Assembly (NCBI GenBank): GCA_002408125.1
Contig: DHQO01000023.1
Span: 62,001-126,000, forward strand
Direction: 5' to 3'
Length of the DNA stretch: 64,000 bases
Source: Hyphomonadaceae bacterium UBA5336
GTDB taxonomy: Bacteria > Pseudomonadota > Alphaproteobacteria > Caulobacterales > Hyphomonadaceae
Shown here: piece by piece, positions 19,798 to 29,049 of the stretch
How the letters are laid out: each line of letters opens with the position of its first letter
How positions within the stretch are numbered: position 1 is the first letter of the stretch
Notes under the pieces: generated by a model
Database searches by the model: none
What the model was told of the DNA's origin: nothing
Seen by the model: the letters and a program-made list of their open reading frames with translations, nothing else
Translations under genes and position numbers: made by a program

Positions 19798-21963
19798 TCA
19801 GAATTTCCGCGTGGCTGTGGCAATGACCTGCTGGCCGGCGCCATAGGTACATCCCGCTGCGCTGGCACACCGCGCGACATATTCCTCGTCGAAGAGGTTT
19901 GACGCGTTCAGGGCAAACCGCCAGTCGGTCGTGTCATAGCGCACAATGGCATCGAACAGCGTGGACTCCTCGCCGGTATAGACCACCGGAGCGAACGGAC
20001 CGGGCAGGGCGCCCTGGCTCTCGCTGGTATAGCGCACACCGCCGCCGAAGCCGAAACCGGCCAGCAGGCCCGAGCGCAGCGTGTAGTCGACAAACAGCGA
20101 AGCCTTGTTCTCCGGCGTCACAGGCAGCTCCGCGCCGATCTCCTCGACCGTCGAGCTCTTGGTCACCTCGCTGTCGGTGAAGCTGTAGGAGGCGTTGATC
20201 GACAGGCTGTCATTGATCCGGCTGACGAGTTCGAACTCGGCGCCGTTGACTTCCACCTCGCCGGTCTGGGTGCCCGAGACCGGTGTGACGGAGGGCGCCG
20301 TGCTGACGATATTGCTCTGGGTGATCTGGTAGACCGCCGCGGTGAGCAGAAGCTCATAGCCTTCGGGCAGGCCGCGGGCATCGTATTTCACGCCGGCTTC
20401 GATCTGCTCGCCTTCGCTGGGATCGAACTCCTCGCCGGTGATCGCATCATTGCCGAGCACCGGTTCGAACGAGGTCGCATAGCTCAGATAAGGTGCGATG
20501 CCATTGTCGAACACATAGTTCATGCCCGCGCGATAGGTGAACTGCTCCTGGTCGGTTTCGCCGCCAGTGGCATTGTTCTCGATGGTCACCCAGTCCTGAC
20601 GCCCGCTGACCGTGAAGAACAGATTGCCGAGACCGATATGGTCCTGGACGTAAAGGCCGGTCTGCGTCAGCGACTGGTCGTTGAACGGGGTGGGATAGCC
20701 CGGCTCCAGCGTCGCCTGCGGGGCATAGACCGGGTCGAAGAGGTCGATCGTGTTGGCGAAGATGAAGCCATAATCGGCCTTGTTGTCGACGGTGCGATAA
20801 TCGACCCCGGCGATGATATCGTGGGTCACCGCACCGGAGGCGATCTGGATGTCGAACCGGTTGTCGGTGGTGAAGCTTTCCACCGTCTCCTTGTAGGAGA
20901 AGTTGTACTGCTGGACGGTGCGATAATCGTCCGGCGTGCCGTCGAAGTCATTGTCGATCAGGCCGCCGCCGCCATAGATGCCGATGGGCGTGTCTTCTTC
21001 GTAATCGCTCCACTTGGCGTTCGAGGTGAAGCCGAGCGTGTCGGAGAAAGCGTGGGAGAATTCATAGCCAATGGCCCACTGGTCGCGCTCGAACCGGCTG
21101 TTGGGATCGCCGAGGTTCACCGCTGGGTCCACCTCGCCCACCGGGTTGGGCAGGAGGGTGCCATAGACCGGCAGGTAGCCATTGGTGTCGCCCAGAACCT
21201 CGTCGGACTGGAAGTAGGCGAGACCGGTGATTTGGGTGTTGGGCGTGATGTCCCAGGTGATCGCGGGGGCGATCAGGGAACGCTCGGCAGAGACCAGGTC
21301 GCGCTCGGCCTCGCGGTCGCGGTAAAGGGCCGTGAGTGAGTAGCTCACCGTGTCGCTGATCGGGCCGGTCACCGTGCCGGCGATCTGCTTGTAGTCGTCG
21401 GTGCCGTATTTCGCCTGGATCTCGCCGCCGAACTCGTCCTGCGGGCGGCGCGAGATCTGGTTGTAGAGACCACCGGGAGGGGCGCTGCCATAAAGTGCCG
21501 AGGCGGGGCCTTTCAGCACGTCGAAGGATTCAAAGGCATAAAGATCCAGGCCGACGCTGTAGATCGAGGTCGAGACCGGGGCGGCCAGGCCATCGATATA
21601 CTGCTTTGGCGTGAAGCCGCGCACGGTGACGAAGTCAAACCGCAGGTCCGGGCCATAATTCTCGCCGAACACGCCGGAGGTGTAGCGCACCGCCTGCTGG
21701 GCATCGATGAAGCTCAAAAGGTCGATCTGGTCGCGGGTGATGACGGAGACCGATTGCGGGGTTTCGATCAGCGGGATGTCGGCCTTGTTGGCCGTCCCGC
21801 CGTCGGTAGGCACATATTCCGGGGCGATCACCACCACCGTGTCGAGCCGGGCTTCTTCCTCGGCCTGCTGAGCCGTGGCGACCGGAGTGACGGCTGCCAG
21901 CCCCAACGCTGCCCCAAGCAGCAATTCTTTCCTGAAGGCTGTTTTTCGGACCCATCGCGTCAT
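19798..21963 (-). CDS. TonB-dependent siderophore receptor
   Basis: A 721-residue outer-membrane receptor. After a signal peptide (cleavage near VATAQQ) comes a TonB box (DTVVVIAPEY), a plug domain with the siderophore-receptor features IPLIETPQSVSVIT and LKGPASALYGSAPPGG, and a 22-strand-type barrel ending in Phe (ATRKF). These motifs match the FhuA/FpvA-like siderophore subfamily rather than sugar receptors. Start chosen at MTRWVRKTAF with AAGAGG eight bases upstream. It diverges from a PepSY membrane protein across 236 bases, where no clear Fur box was seen. The ferric-siderophore ligand is unknown. Confidence 0.93.
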   Translation of the reverse strand: MTRWVRKTAFRKELLLGAALGLAAVTPVATAQQAEEEARLDTVVVIAPEYVPTDGGTANKADIPLIETPQSVSVITRDQIDLLSFIDAQQAVRYTSGVFGENYGPDLRFDFVTVRGFTPKQYIDGLAAPVSTSIYSVGLDLYAFESFDVLKGPASALYGSAPPGGLYNQISRRPQDEFGGEIQAKYGTDDYKQIAGTVTGPISDTVSYSLTALYRDREAERDLVSAERSLIAPAITWDITPNTQITGLAYFQSDEVLGDTNGYLPVYGTLLPNPVGEVDPAVNLGDPNSRFERDQWAIGYEFSHAFSDTLGFTSNAKWSDYEEDTPIGIYGGGGLIDNDFDGTPDDYRTVQQYNFSYKETVESFTTDNRFDIQIASGAVTHDIIAGVDYRTVDNKADYGFIFANTIDLFDPVYAPQATLEPGYPTPFNDQSLTQTGLYVQDHIGLGNLFFTVSGRQDWVTIENNATGGETDQEQFTYRAGMNYVFDNGIAPYLSYATSFEPVLGNDAITGEEFDPSEGEQIEAGVKYDARGLPEGYELLLTAAVYQITQSNIVSTAPSVTPVSGTQTGEVEVNGAEFELVSRINDSLSINASYSFTDSEVTKSSTVEEIGAELPVTPENKASLFVDYTLRSGLLAGFGFGGGVRYTSESQGALPGPFAPVVYTGEESTLFDAIVRYDTTDWRFALNASNLFDEEYVARCASAAGCTYGAGQQVIATATRKF

Positions 21964-22199
21964 GACTGAAACCTCTTGGTTTGCGTAAGCTCGCTTCATG
22001 CGAACACATGATTTGTCTAGCAAGCCGGCCGGTCCACGTATTACTTCTTAGGGTCGAGACCTGTTGCTTTTAGGCCAAGTTCGCGGATTTGCCTGCCTGG
22101 TCTTGGACCCGATAGAGGTGGTTTTCGGCCCGGCCTGTTATGGCTGCCTGTGGCCGGCTTCGGTATCTTGCCTGTCAACAGAGGGACAGGAGACATTGC

Positions 22200-23381
22200 A
22201 TGGGGTGGTTCGCCAAAAGCAGTTTCTGGTTGGTGATCCACCGCTGGTTCGGGATCGTGACAGCGGTGTTTTTGTTCATCGCGGCGGTGACCGGCTGTCT
22301 GCTCACGGTACGCGCAAGTCTCGATGCCTGGGCAAACTCCGACCTTTATGCCTATTCCGGCGAGGCCTCGGCGCGCCTGCCCGTATTCGATGCGGTCTCG
22401 CGCTATGAGGCGGCTCATCCCGGCATCCAGGTGGTCGGTTTCCCGGTCAATCCGGACCCGTCGGAAAACATCCGTATCAATATCGCCCCTCGCCCGGGCG
22501 GTGAGCCGGTGCATGAGGACGAGGTCTTTCTCGATCCTTCGACCGGTGAGGAGATCGGTGCACGCAGCACCGAACCCGGCTGGTCGTACCAGCAGGTCGT
22601 CCCTCTGCTAGCGGAATTGCATGCCAACCTGCTGGCCGGGGATGCCGGACGCATCTTCATGGGCTTCATCGCGCTCGGTTGGTTCATCAGCGCCCTGGTC
22701 GGGCTCTATCTGACCTTTCCCAAGCGCAGGCCCTTCTTCAAGAACTGGTGGTCTGCCTGGACCTACAGCCCAAAGCGGAGCTTTGCGCGCCAGATGCTGG
22801 ACATGCACCGCGCCAGCGCGTTGTGGCTGTTCCCGTTCCTGGCCTTTCTCGCCTTTACCTCCGTGGCGCTGAATTTCTTCAGCGAGGTCTACGCCCCCGT
22901 TGCGACCACCATCGCGCCGCTGGAGAAATCGCTCTTCGACGAGGAAATGCCCTTCCCGGAAGGCGCGACCCCGGATTTGAGCTTTGCCGATGCGTTTCAG
23001 CTGGCCGAGGCGCAGGCGGCAGAGGCTGGCATGGAATGGCAGGCCGCGCGGATGCTCTACCTGCCGACCTGGAATCTCTACGGCACGATGTACACCGACA
23101 ATGGCGTTGTGAACTACCGCCATCTCGGGCCGGTCTACCTTTACTTCGACGCGCAGTCGGGCGCCTATGTCCACGAGGTCAATCCCTACACGGACAGTGC
23201 CGGGCTCGTCATGATTCGTGTGCTGTATCCCACCCATAGCGGCGAGGTGGCCGGCGGCTTTACCGTCTTCCTCATTTTTATCCTGGGCCTGGCGACTGCC
23301 GAGCAATGCATCACCGGCATCTGGGTCTGGTGGAAGAAGCGCGGCCCGCGGATTGCCGCCAAGCGCAAAGCGCAAGCCTGA
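22200..23381 (+). CDS. PepSY-associated membrane protein (PiuB-like)
   Basis: A 393-residue inner-membrane protein with a helix near residues 13-36, a PepSY-containing periplasmic segment, a helix pair around residues 155-230 (FMGFIALGWFISALVGLYL and WLFPFLAFLAF) and a last helix near residues 355-380. The arrangement matches the PepSY_TM/iron-regulated membrane protein group often found beside siderophore receptors, where it is thought to assist ferric-siderophore reduction. AGGAG lies seven bases before the ATG. Divergent orientation to the siderophore receptor supports joint iron regulation. Confidence 0.85.
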   Translation: MGWFAKSSFWLVIHRWFGIVTAVFLFIAAVTGCLLTVRASLDAWANSDLYAYSGEASARLPVFDAVSRYEAAHPGIQVVGFPVNPDPSENIRINIAPRPGGEPVHEDEVFLDPSTGEEIGARSTEPGWSYQQVVPLLAELHANLLAGDAGRIFMGFIALGWFISALVGLYLTFPKRRPFFKNWWSAWTYSPKRSFARQMLDMHRASALWLFPFLAFLAFTSVALNFFSEVYAPVATTIAPLEKSLFDEEMPFPEGATPDLSFADAFQLAEAQAAEAGMEWQAARMLYLPTWNLYGTMYTDNGVVNYRHLGPVYLYFDAQSGAYVHEVNPYTDSAGLVMIRVLYPTHSGEVAGGFTVFLIFILGLATAEQCITGIWVWWKKRGPRIAAKRKAQA

Positions 23382-23446
23382 CCGCCCGAAAGATTTCATC
23401 GCCGGCCGGGCCATGCACCTGCCGCGCCCTGACACGAGCAGACCAC

Positions 23447-24403
23447 ATGACCCATTCCACCGAGGCCAAGGCCAGCGATATCGAACCCGGCATCCGGTTC
23501 TTTGTCGACAAGATCAATGCCGAGGCGCTCGCGCTGTCTGGGGGCAAAGCTGTGAGTATGGTGCGCCGGCGTGAGATCGCCGAAAAGGTTCGCGCACCCT
23601 GGACGGCTGGCGGGCCGAAGATGGCGTTCAGCGAAACCCTGCGCATTGCTGAGGAACGCCTGCGCGTGCGTGTGCATGTCCCGGCCTCCGGTGCGGGTGA
23701 GGGCACGCTGGTTTACCTCCATGGCGGGGGTTGGGCGCTCTTCAGCGTCGACACCCATGACCGGCTGATGCGTGAGTACGCTGCCCAGGTAGGCTGCGGC
23801 GTGATCGGCCTCGACTATTCGCTGGCGCCGGAACATCCGTTTCCTGCTGCACTGGATGATATCGAGACCTGCCTCACCTGGCTGATGGAGCAGGGTGCCG
23901 GTATGGGGCTGAACACCTCCCGGCTCATCCTCGGCGGGGATTCTGCGGGCGGGAACCTGTCGCTGACGACGGCGCTGCGCCGGCGCGACCGCGGACAGCA
24001 GGACATCGCCGGACTACTCCTGAATTATGCCGCGCTCGACACCACTGAGCGGGCCTCCCATGCGCGCTATGACGGCGAGCCCTACATGCTGAGCGTGGAG
24101 GAGATGAAGGCCTTCTGGCGCGACTATCTCGGCGCGCCGACCACCGGCGATCCCTATGCCCGGCCGCTCTTGGCTGATCTCTCGGGGCTTCCACCGGTGC
24201 ATCTGTGCATCGCGCAGTGTGATATCCTGCTGGACGAGAATCTCGAACTGAAGTCGCGGCTTGAGGCCGGTGGCGTGCCCGTCTCGGCGGAGGTCTATCC
24301 CGGTGCGACGCACAGTTTTCTGGAAGCAGTCAGCGTCTCCCCACTGGCGGGCCGCGCCATCGCCGAGGCATCTGCTTGGCTTGCAAAGGTGCTGGCCGGA
24401 TGA
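23447..24403 (+). CDS. Alpha/beta hydrolase, hormone-sensitive lipase family
   Basis: A 318-residue serine hydrolase of the alpha/beta-hydrolase fold-3 group. It has the oxyanion motif HGGGW (residues 92-96), the nucleophile elbow GDSAGG with Ser166, and a C-terminal GATHSF that supplies the His. An Asp in the CDILLDEN region completes the triad. It probably cleaves small acyl esters in the cytoplasm, since there is no signal peptide. Start chosen at MTHSTEAK, and the Shine-Dalgarno sequence is weak. The last four bases overlap the next gene (ATGA), giving a four-gene plus-strand run that continues to the symporter and thymidine kinase. Confidence 0.88.
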   Translation: MTHSTEAKASDIEPGIRFFVDKINAEALALSGGKAVSMVRRREIAEKVRAPWTAGGPKMAFSETLRIAEERLRVRVHVPASGAGEGTLVYLHGGGWALFSVDTHDRLMREYAAQVGCGVIGLDYSLAPEHPFPAALDDIETCLTWLMEQGAGMGLNTSRLILGGDSAGGNLSLTTALRRRDRGQQDIAGLLLNYAALDTTERASHARYDGEPYMLSVEEMKAFWRDYLGAPTTGDPYARPLLADLSGLPPVHLCIAQCDILLDENLELKSRLEAGGVPVSAEVYPGATHSFLEAVSVSPLAGRAIAEASAWLAKVLAG

Positions 24404-24981
24404 GCGCGGTGTTCAAGGATGTTCCCGAGGATAAGATCCTCCGTTTCCTGGCCGAGAACCCTCTGGCATGGATCATCCCAGTGGCACGCCCGGAAAATGC
24501 CGTGCTGATGCCGGTTCTGCTGGATGACGGCGGGGCAGCACCCGACCCGAGCTTCCTCGGCCACCTGCCGAAACGGGCACCGGTCACGCAGACCCTGGCC
24601 GAGGATGGCCGCGCCGTGCTGCTCTTTCTCGGGCCGCACAGCTATGTCCCGCCCGGCTGGATCAGCAAGCCTGGCTGGGTGCCGACCTGGAACTTTGTCT
24701 CACTGAAAGCCTCCGGCAGTGTGAACCTGGATGCATCCCTCACCGAAGAGGCGGTGAGGCGCCTTGTCGACCATATGGAACGCCCTTCCGGCTCAGGCTG
24801 GAAGCTGGATGAGATCGGGCCACGCAGGGAGGCATTGCTGGCCGGGATCATCGGATTCCGGTGTTCCATCGACACCCTCTCGCCGCGCTTCAAGACCGGG
24901 CAGGACGAGACCGAGCAGTCACGCGCGGAGATCCGCGCCGGGCTTGCCGGTCATCCGCTGCGCAGCTGGATGGGTGAGTGA
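24400..24981 (+). CDS. PaiB-like FMN-binding protein
   Basis: A 193-residue protein with the split-barrel, FMN-binding fold of the PaiB/FMN_bind_2 family. Typical blocks are LGPHSYVPPGWI and VPTWNFVSLKASG in the middle and a helical C-terminus. Homologues are labelled negative transcriptional regulators from Bacillus PaiB, but DNA binding is not evident here and a flavin-dependent enzyme role is as likely. It overlaps the hydrolase upstream by four bases and the symporter start by one base (TGATG), so it is translationally coupled to both. Confidence 0.83.
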   Translation: MSAVFKDVPEDKILRFLAENPLAWIIPVARPENAVLMPVLLDDGGAAPDPSFLGHLPKRAPVTQTLAEDGRAVLLFLGPHSYVPPGWISKPGWVPTWNFVSLKASGSVNLDASLTEEAVRRLVDHMERPSGSGWKLDEIGPRREALLAGIIGFRCSIDTLSPRFKTGQDETEQSRAEIRAGLAGHPLRSWMGE

Positions 24982-26393
24982 TGGAGGCGTTGCGGGCCAC
25001 AATATCGGCCATTGGCGATGCGATGGCCGGGCTGGTCTTTTCCTCGATCCGCATTCTGGGCGTGGATGTGCAACTCATCGTGATCTGGCTGTTCGCCGGC
25101 ATGGTCTTCTTCACCTTGCGCCTTGGCTTCATCAATCTGCGCGGTTTCGGCACGGCGGTCTCCACCCTTCGCGGCGCGCACTACGACCCCAAGGCGCCGG
25201 GCGAGATGTCGCCCTTCCAGGCCCTTTCGACCGCGCTGTCGGGGACGATCGGGCTCGGCAATATCGCCGGCGTGGCAATTGCCATTGCCATAGGCGGACC
25301 GGGAGCGACCTTTTGGATGGTGGTGATCGGCTTTTTCGCCATGAGCCTGAAATGCGCCGAAGTGGTGCTGGCGGTGAAGTATCGCTCGCTGCATGAGGAC
25401 GGCTCGGTCTCGGGGGGACCGATGTGGTATCTCTCGCGCGGTCTGGCTGATCACGGTATGCGCCGTTTCGGCAAGGTGCTCGGCACCATCTATGCCGCCT
25501 TCGCGCTGATCGCTGTGGTCCAGTTCATCCAGGTGAACCAGTCCTATTCTCAGCTCAGTATCGTGCTCGGCACTGAGGAAAGCCCCGGCTTTGCGCTGGC
25601 CTATGGGATTGCCATTGCCGTGCTTGCGGCGGTGGTCCTCATCGGTGGGGCGAAGTCCATCGCCCAGGTGACATCGCGGCTGACCCCGCTGATGTGTCTC
25701 ATCTATGTCACGGGCATCCTTGTGGTGCTCGGCGCGAACATCACCGAAGTGCCTCATGCGATTGCGCTAATCGTGCGCGATGCCTTTTCGGTGTCGGCGG
25801 CGACCGGCGGTCTGCTCGGCGCCTTCGTGGCGGGCATGCGCCGGGCGGCCTATTCCAATGAATCCGGCATCGGCACGGCCTCGATCGCGCACGCCACGGT
25901 GCGCACGCACTATCCCGCCTCGGAAGGCTTCGTCGCCCTGATCGAGCCTTTCATCGACACCGTCCTGATCTGCACGGCCACCGCACTTGCCATTGTCACA
26001 ACCGGTGTCTGGCAGGGGGACTATACCGATATTGCCATGACCTCGGCGGCCTTCGGTTCGGTCTCATCCGGGTTTCCCTACATCCTTGCCTGCGCGGTGT
26101 GCCTGTTTGCCTTCTCCACCATTCTGGCGGCCGGCTATTACGGCCAGCAGGCCTGCGGGTATCTCTTTGGCGACAGTCGCCGGGCGCGCCTGGCCTATCT
26201 AACGGCCTTCTGCGGCCTGCTGCCGATTGGCGTGGTGGCGGACATGGCGACGGTGATCAATATCATCGACAGCCTGTTTTTTCTCCTGTCCGTCCCGAAT
26301 CTGATCGGGCTCTACCTGATGTCGGGTACGGTGCATGCGGAGATCTCCCGGTTCCGAACCTATCTGGCAGATGGGCAGCGGGAATCGGGCTAG
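24981..26393 (+). CDS. Alanine/sodium symporter (AgcS family)
   Basis: A 470-residue integral membrane transporter with about ten hydrophobic segments. Family hallmarks are SGTIGLGNIAGVAIAI near residues 81-96, GPMWYLSRGL, and RRAAYSNESGIGTASIAHA near residues 288-306, which are typical of sodium/alanine-glycine cotransporters. It imports small neutral amino acids using a cation gradient. The ATG at 24981 shares a base with the upstream stop. A GTG one codon earlier is possible. Confidence 0.93.
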   Translation: MEALRATISAIGDAMAGLVFSSIRILGVDVQLIVIWLFAGMVFFTLRLGFINLRGFGTAVSTLRGAHYDPKAPGEMSPFQALSTALSGTIGLGNIAGVAIAIAIGGPGATFWMVVIGFFAMSLKCAEVVLAVKYRSLHEDGSVSGGPMWYLSRGLADHGMRRFGKVLGTIYAAFALIAVVQFIQVNQSYSQLSIVLGTEESPGFALAYGIAIAVLAAVVLIGGAKSIAQVTSRLTPLMCLIYVTGILVVLGANITEVPHAIALIVRDAFSVSAATGGLLGAFVAGMRRAAYSNESGIGTASIAHATVRTHYPASEGFVALIEPFIDTVLICTATALAIVTTGVWQGDYTDIAMTSAAFGSVSSGFPYILACAVCLFAFSTILAAGYYGQQACGYLFGDSRRARLAYLTAFCGLLPIGVVADMATVINIIDSLFFLLSVPNLIGLYLMSGTVHAEISRFRTYLADGQRESG

Positions 26394-26403
26394 TGCTCGA
26401 GGT

Positions 26404-26988
26404 GTGTCCAAGCTCTACTTCACATACAGCGCGATGAATGCGGGCAAGTCGGCCATCCTGCTGCAGGCGGCCCACAATTATCGTGAACGTGGCATGGATG
26501 TGATGTTGTGGACCTCCGGCCATCATGGCGAGAATGCCCTGGCCAAGGTCGGCGAGATCCAGTCGCGCATTGGCCTGCGGGCGCCCGCGCATCTCTTTCG
26601 CCCTGAGACGGACATGTTCGCCGCCATTGCGCGCCAGCATGGCGAGCAGCCGCAGGCGGCGGTCTTCATCGACGAGGCCCAGTTCCTGACCCACATGCAG
26701 GTCTGGCAACTGGCGCGTGTGGGTGATGAGCTTGGCCTGCCGGTGCTGTGCTATGGGCTGCGCACCGATTTCAGGGGCGAGCTGTTCGAAGGTGCAGCGG
26801 CCTTGCTCGCCATTGCCGACGATCTGCGCGAGGCGCGCACAATCTGCCATTGCGGGCGCAAGGCGACGATGAGCCTGCGCCAGGACGCAGCCGGGGATGC
26901 GGTAAAGGAAGGCGCGCAGATCGGCGTCACCAAGACCGACTATGTCTCCCTCTGCCGCAAGCATTGGCTGGAGACGCTAAGAGGCTAG
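26404..26988 (+). CDS. tdk: Thymidine kinase
   Basis: A 194-residue type II thymidine kinase that phosphorylates thymidine to dTMP in salvage. The P-loop is SAMNAGKS (residues 8-15), the Walker B-like motif is FIDEAQF, and a zinc-binding CxC pair (ICHCGRKATMS) plus a late Cys (SLCRKHW) form the structural zinc site. The start is taken as GTG at 26404, giving VSKLYFTYSAMNAGKS, the usual N-terminus. No good ribosome-binding site is visible, and coupling to the symporter stop ten bases upstream may compensate. Its stop codon overlaps the sthA stop on the other strand. Confidence 0.93.
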   Translation: MSKLYFTYSAMNAGKSAILLQAAHNYRERGMDVMLWTSGHHGENALAKVGEIQSRIGLRAPAHLFRPETDMFAAIARQHGEQPQAAVFIDEAQFLTHMQVWQLARVGDELGLPVLCYGLRTDFRGELFEGAAALLAIADDLREARTICHCGRKATMSLRQDAAGDAVKEGAQIGVTKTDYVSLCRKHWLETLRG

Positions 26989-28382
26989 ATTCGCGGCATG
27001 CGGTTCCAGGCATCCAGCGCGGCGACCTTGTAGGCCTCGGCCAGGGTCGGGTAGTTGAAAGTGTTCTCCACGAAGTACTCCAGACGGCCGCCGAGCCCGA
27101 GCACGGCCTGGCCGATATGGACCAGTTCGGTCGCGCCCTCGCCGACAATGTGGACGCCCAGGAGGCGGCGGGTGTCGAGGGAGAAGATCAGCTTCATGAA
27201 GCCGCCATTCACGCCCATGATGTGGCCGCGGGCGGTTTCGCGAAAGCGCGCCACGCCGCATTCATAGGCCTCGCCGCGTTGGCGCACTTCCTCTTCGGTC
27301 TCCCCGCAGGTGGAAATCTCCGGCACGGAATAGATACCATAGGGGAAGAATTGCGGGGGCTTTTCCGTCGGCACGTCAAAGGCCGCGCGTGCCGCGATGC
27401 GCCCCTGCTCCATCGAGGTGGAGGCGAGGCTCGGAAAACCGATAATGTCGCCGCAGGCATAGATGTGCGGTACCTCGGTGCGAAAGGTATCGGGGTCCGC
27501 CTTCAGGCGCCCGCGCTTGTCGGCGGTCAGGCCTGCAGCCTCGATGTTCAAGGTTTCCACCGCGCCCTGTCGGCCGGCGGCGAACAGGATCATCTCCGAC
27601 CAGACCTGCCGTCCGTCTTGAAGCTGGACCAGGCAGGCATCATTCTCCTTGCGCTCGACGCTCTTGTACTTGGCGTTGAGACGGAGGGTGACGCCTCGGT
27701 CGCGCAGATCGTGCATGAACTCGTCGACCAGTTCCCGGTCGACGAATTGCAGCAGCGACTCGGCCGCATCCAACACGGTAACCTTCACGTCCAGTGCACT
27801 GAAAATCGTGGCATATTCGATGCCGATCACGCCGCCACCAATGACGGTGAGGCTGCGCGGCAGGCGCTGGATTTCCAGGATGGAGTCTGCATCCACGATG
27901 GCATCGTCGAAGGTGATGCTGTCGGGCCGGTAGGGCCGGGTGCCGACGGCGATGACGAAGCGCTCCGCGGTGATGCGCACGACCTCGCCATCCTCCTGCG
28001 TGATTTCCACCGCATGCGGATCGACGAACTTGGCCGAGCCGCTCATCACATGCACATTGTTGCGTGCGAACTGGTGCTCAAGGATCTCGACCTCATGATC
28101 CAGCGTCATGGTCAGCCGGCGCATCAGGTCTTCGGCCGTGATGGTGTCCTTCACGCGATAGCCGCGCCCGTAAAATCCGCGCTCGCGCCAGCCCGACAGG
28201 TTCAGCACGGTCTCGCGCAGGGTCTTCGAAGGGATGGTGCCAGTATGTACGCACACTCCGCCCACACGTCGGCCCCGGTCGACGACCAGAACCAATTTCT
28301 TGAGCTTCGCCGCCTGCACGGCTGCGCGCCGGCCTGCCGGGCCGCTGCCGATGACGATGAGATCGTATTGCGTGTTTGCCAT
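26985..28382 (-). CDS. sthA: Soluble pyridine nucleotide transhydrogenase
   Basis: A 465-residue flavoprotein of the pyridine nucleotide-disulfide oxidoreductase family that exchanges hydride between NADPH and NAD+. The FAD site is IVIGSGPAGRRAA. The NAD(P) site is VIGGGVIGIEYA. The redox-active disulfide of the family is missing its second Cys (single Cys44 in GGVCVHTGTIPSKTLRE), as is characteristic of SthA, whereas lipoamide dehydrogenases have CxxxxC. The C-terminal dimerisation domain is complete. It converges on tdk with overlapping stop codons and is not in an obvious operon. Confidence 0.94.
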   Translation of the reverse strand: MANTQYDLIVIGSGPAGRRAAVQAAKLKKLVLVVDRGRRVGGVCVHTGTIPSKTLRETVLNLSGWRERGFYGRGYRVKDTITAEDLMRRLTMTLDHEVEILEHQFARNNVHVMSGSAKFVDPHAVEITQEDGEVVRITAERFVIAVGTRPYRPDSITFDDAIVDADSILEIQRLPRSLTVIGGGVIGIEYATIFSALDVKVTVLDAAESLLQFVDRELVDEFMHDLRDRGVTLRLNAKYKSVERKENDACLVQLQDGRQVWSEMILFAAGRQGAVETLNIEAAGLTADKRGRLKADPDTFRTEVPHIYACGDIIGFPSLASTSMEQGRIAARAAFDVPTEKPPQFFPYGIYSVPEISTCGETEEEVRQRGEAYECGVARFRETARGHIMGVNGGFMKLIFSLDTRRLLGVHIVGEGATELVHIGQAVLGLGGRLEYFVENTFNYPTLAEAYKVAALDAWNRMPRI

Positions 28383-28558
28383 GGCCCCCGACTGCCAGCT
28401 GGCAGGCGCCTCTGCCGCATGAAAGTGCTAGCCCTACCATGTTCGTGTTGCAGGAGAAATGTAATGGGAAGGCGGGACAGGCCCGTAGAGTTCTGCCCCG
28501 CCGCCTAGATTTTAAGCTGTATCATCCTGACAGCGCACGTCCGGGCGCGCCGGACTGA

Positions 28559-28726
28559 TCAGTATTCGTCGAACTCGTCGTCGATCCGCCGGGAATCGCC
28601 GCGCTGGCGGCGATCGAAGGGGCTCACGAAATCCTCGTCGATCAGGGGATAGCGGGGCGTCCAGGGCTTCGCGGTGCGCGGCTTTTTGGGTTTGTGGGCG
28701 GGGCCCGTTTTCTTCGTTCCGGCCAT
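28559..28726 (-). CDS. Small conserved-looking basic/acidic protein, 55 residues
   Basis: A 55-residue protein not recognised as a named family. The first half is rich in Lys and Pro (KKTGPAHKPKKPRTAK) and the second half is acidic, ending DDEFDEY. The case for a real gene is the textbook GGAGG ribosome-binding site five bases before the ATG, the charge-segregated composition, and a small hairpin (GTCCGG arms at 28539-28555) just after the stop. A longer in-frame start exists but lacks a ribosome-binding site. No partner is evident. Function unknown. Confidence 0.6.
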   Translation of the reverse strand: MAGTKKTGPAHKPKKPRTAKPWTPRYPLIDEDFVSPFDRRQRGDSRRIDDEFDEY

Positions 28727-29049
28727 GACTGGCCTCCAGATGGGTTGAAGCAGGGTAGGCGGCGCACGTCGGGCATTTGCTCGCCGGACGTGGCCGGCAG
28801 AGCCTGGCGTCATGCCGGCTGTTCAGCCGCCCTGGCCGCAGGCTCGCCGAAAATATGTGGGGCATCTGCCCGGGCTTCGGGAAGAGGCCCGAGCCGGATT
28901 ACAGAAATTTTAGCCAGCGCTGCAGCCGCCTGAATCTTTGCGAATTGAATTGGCTCCAACTCTCGCTTATTTCCGCAAAACCGGCAGTGCAGACCGACGA
29001 TCCCCGCACGACGACTGCCAGGCGAGCGACGGGGCTCAGGGACGGTCTC
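28727..29049. other. Intergenic region, no gene recognised
   Basis: This gap of 323 bases lies between the divergent 55-residue gene and the acetyltransferase. It must contain the promoter of the GNAT/ATP-grasp pair. The part around 28900-28980 is less GC-rich than its flanks. No convincing promoter boxes, repeats or structured RNA were seen. Confidence 0.5.

Noticed and set aside
21964..22199. Fur box between siderophore receptor and PepSY gene
   Set aside because: The region was scanned by eye for a GATAATGATTATC-like 19-mer and nothing close was found. Alphaproteobacteria may use other iron regulators.
28539..28555. GTCCGG/CCGGAC hairpin as a terminator
   Set aside because: Only a 6-bp stem with no U-run on either strand, so it is mentioned with the 55-residue gene but not called.
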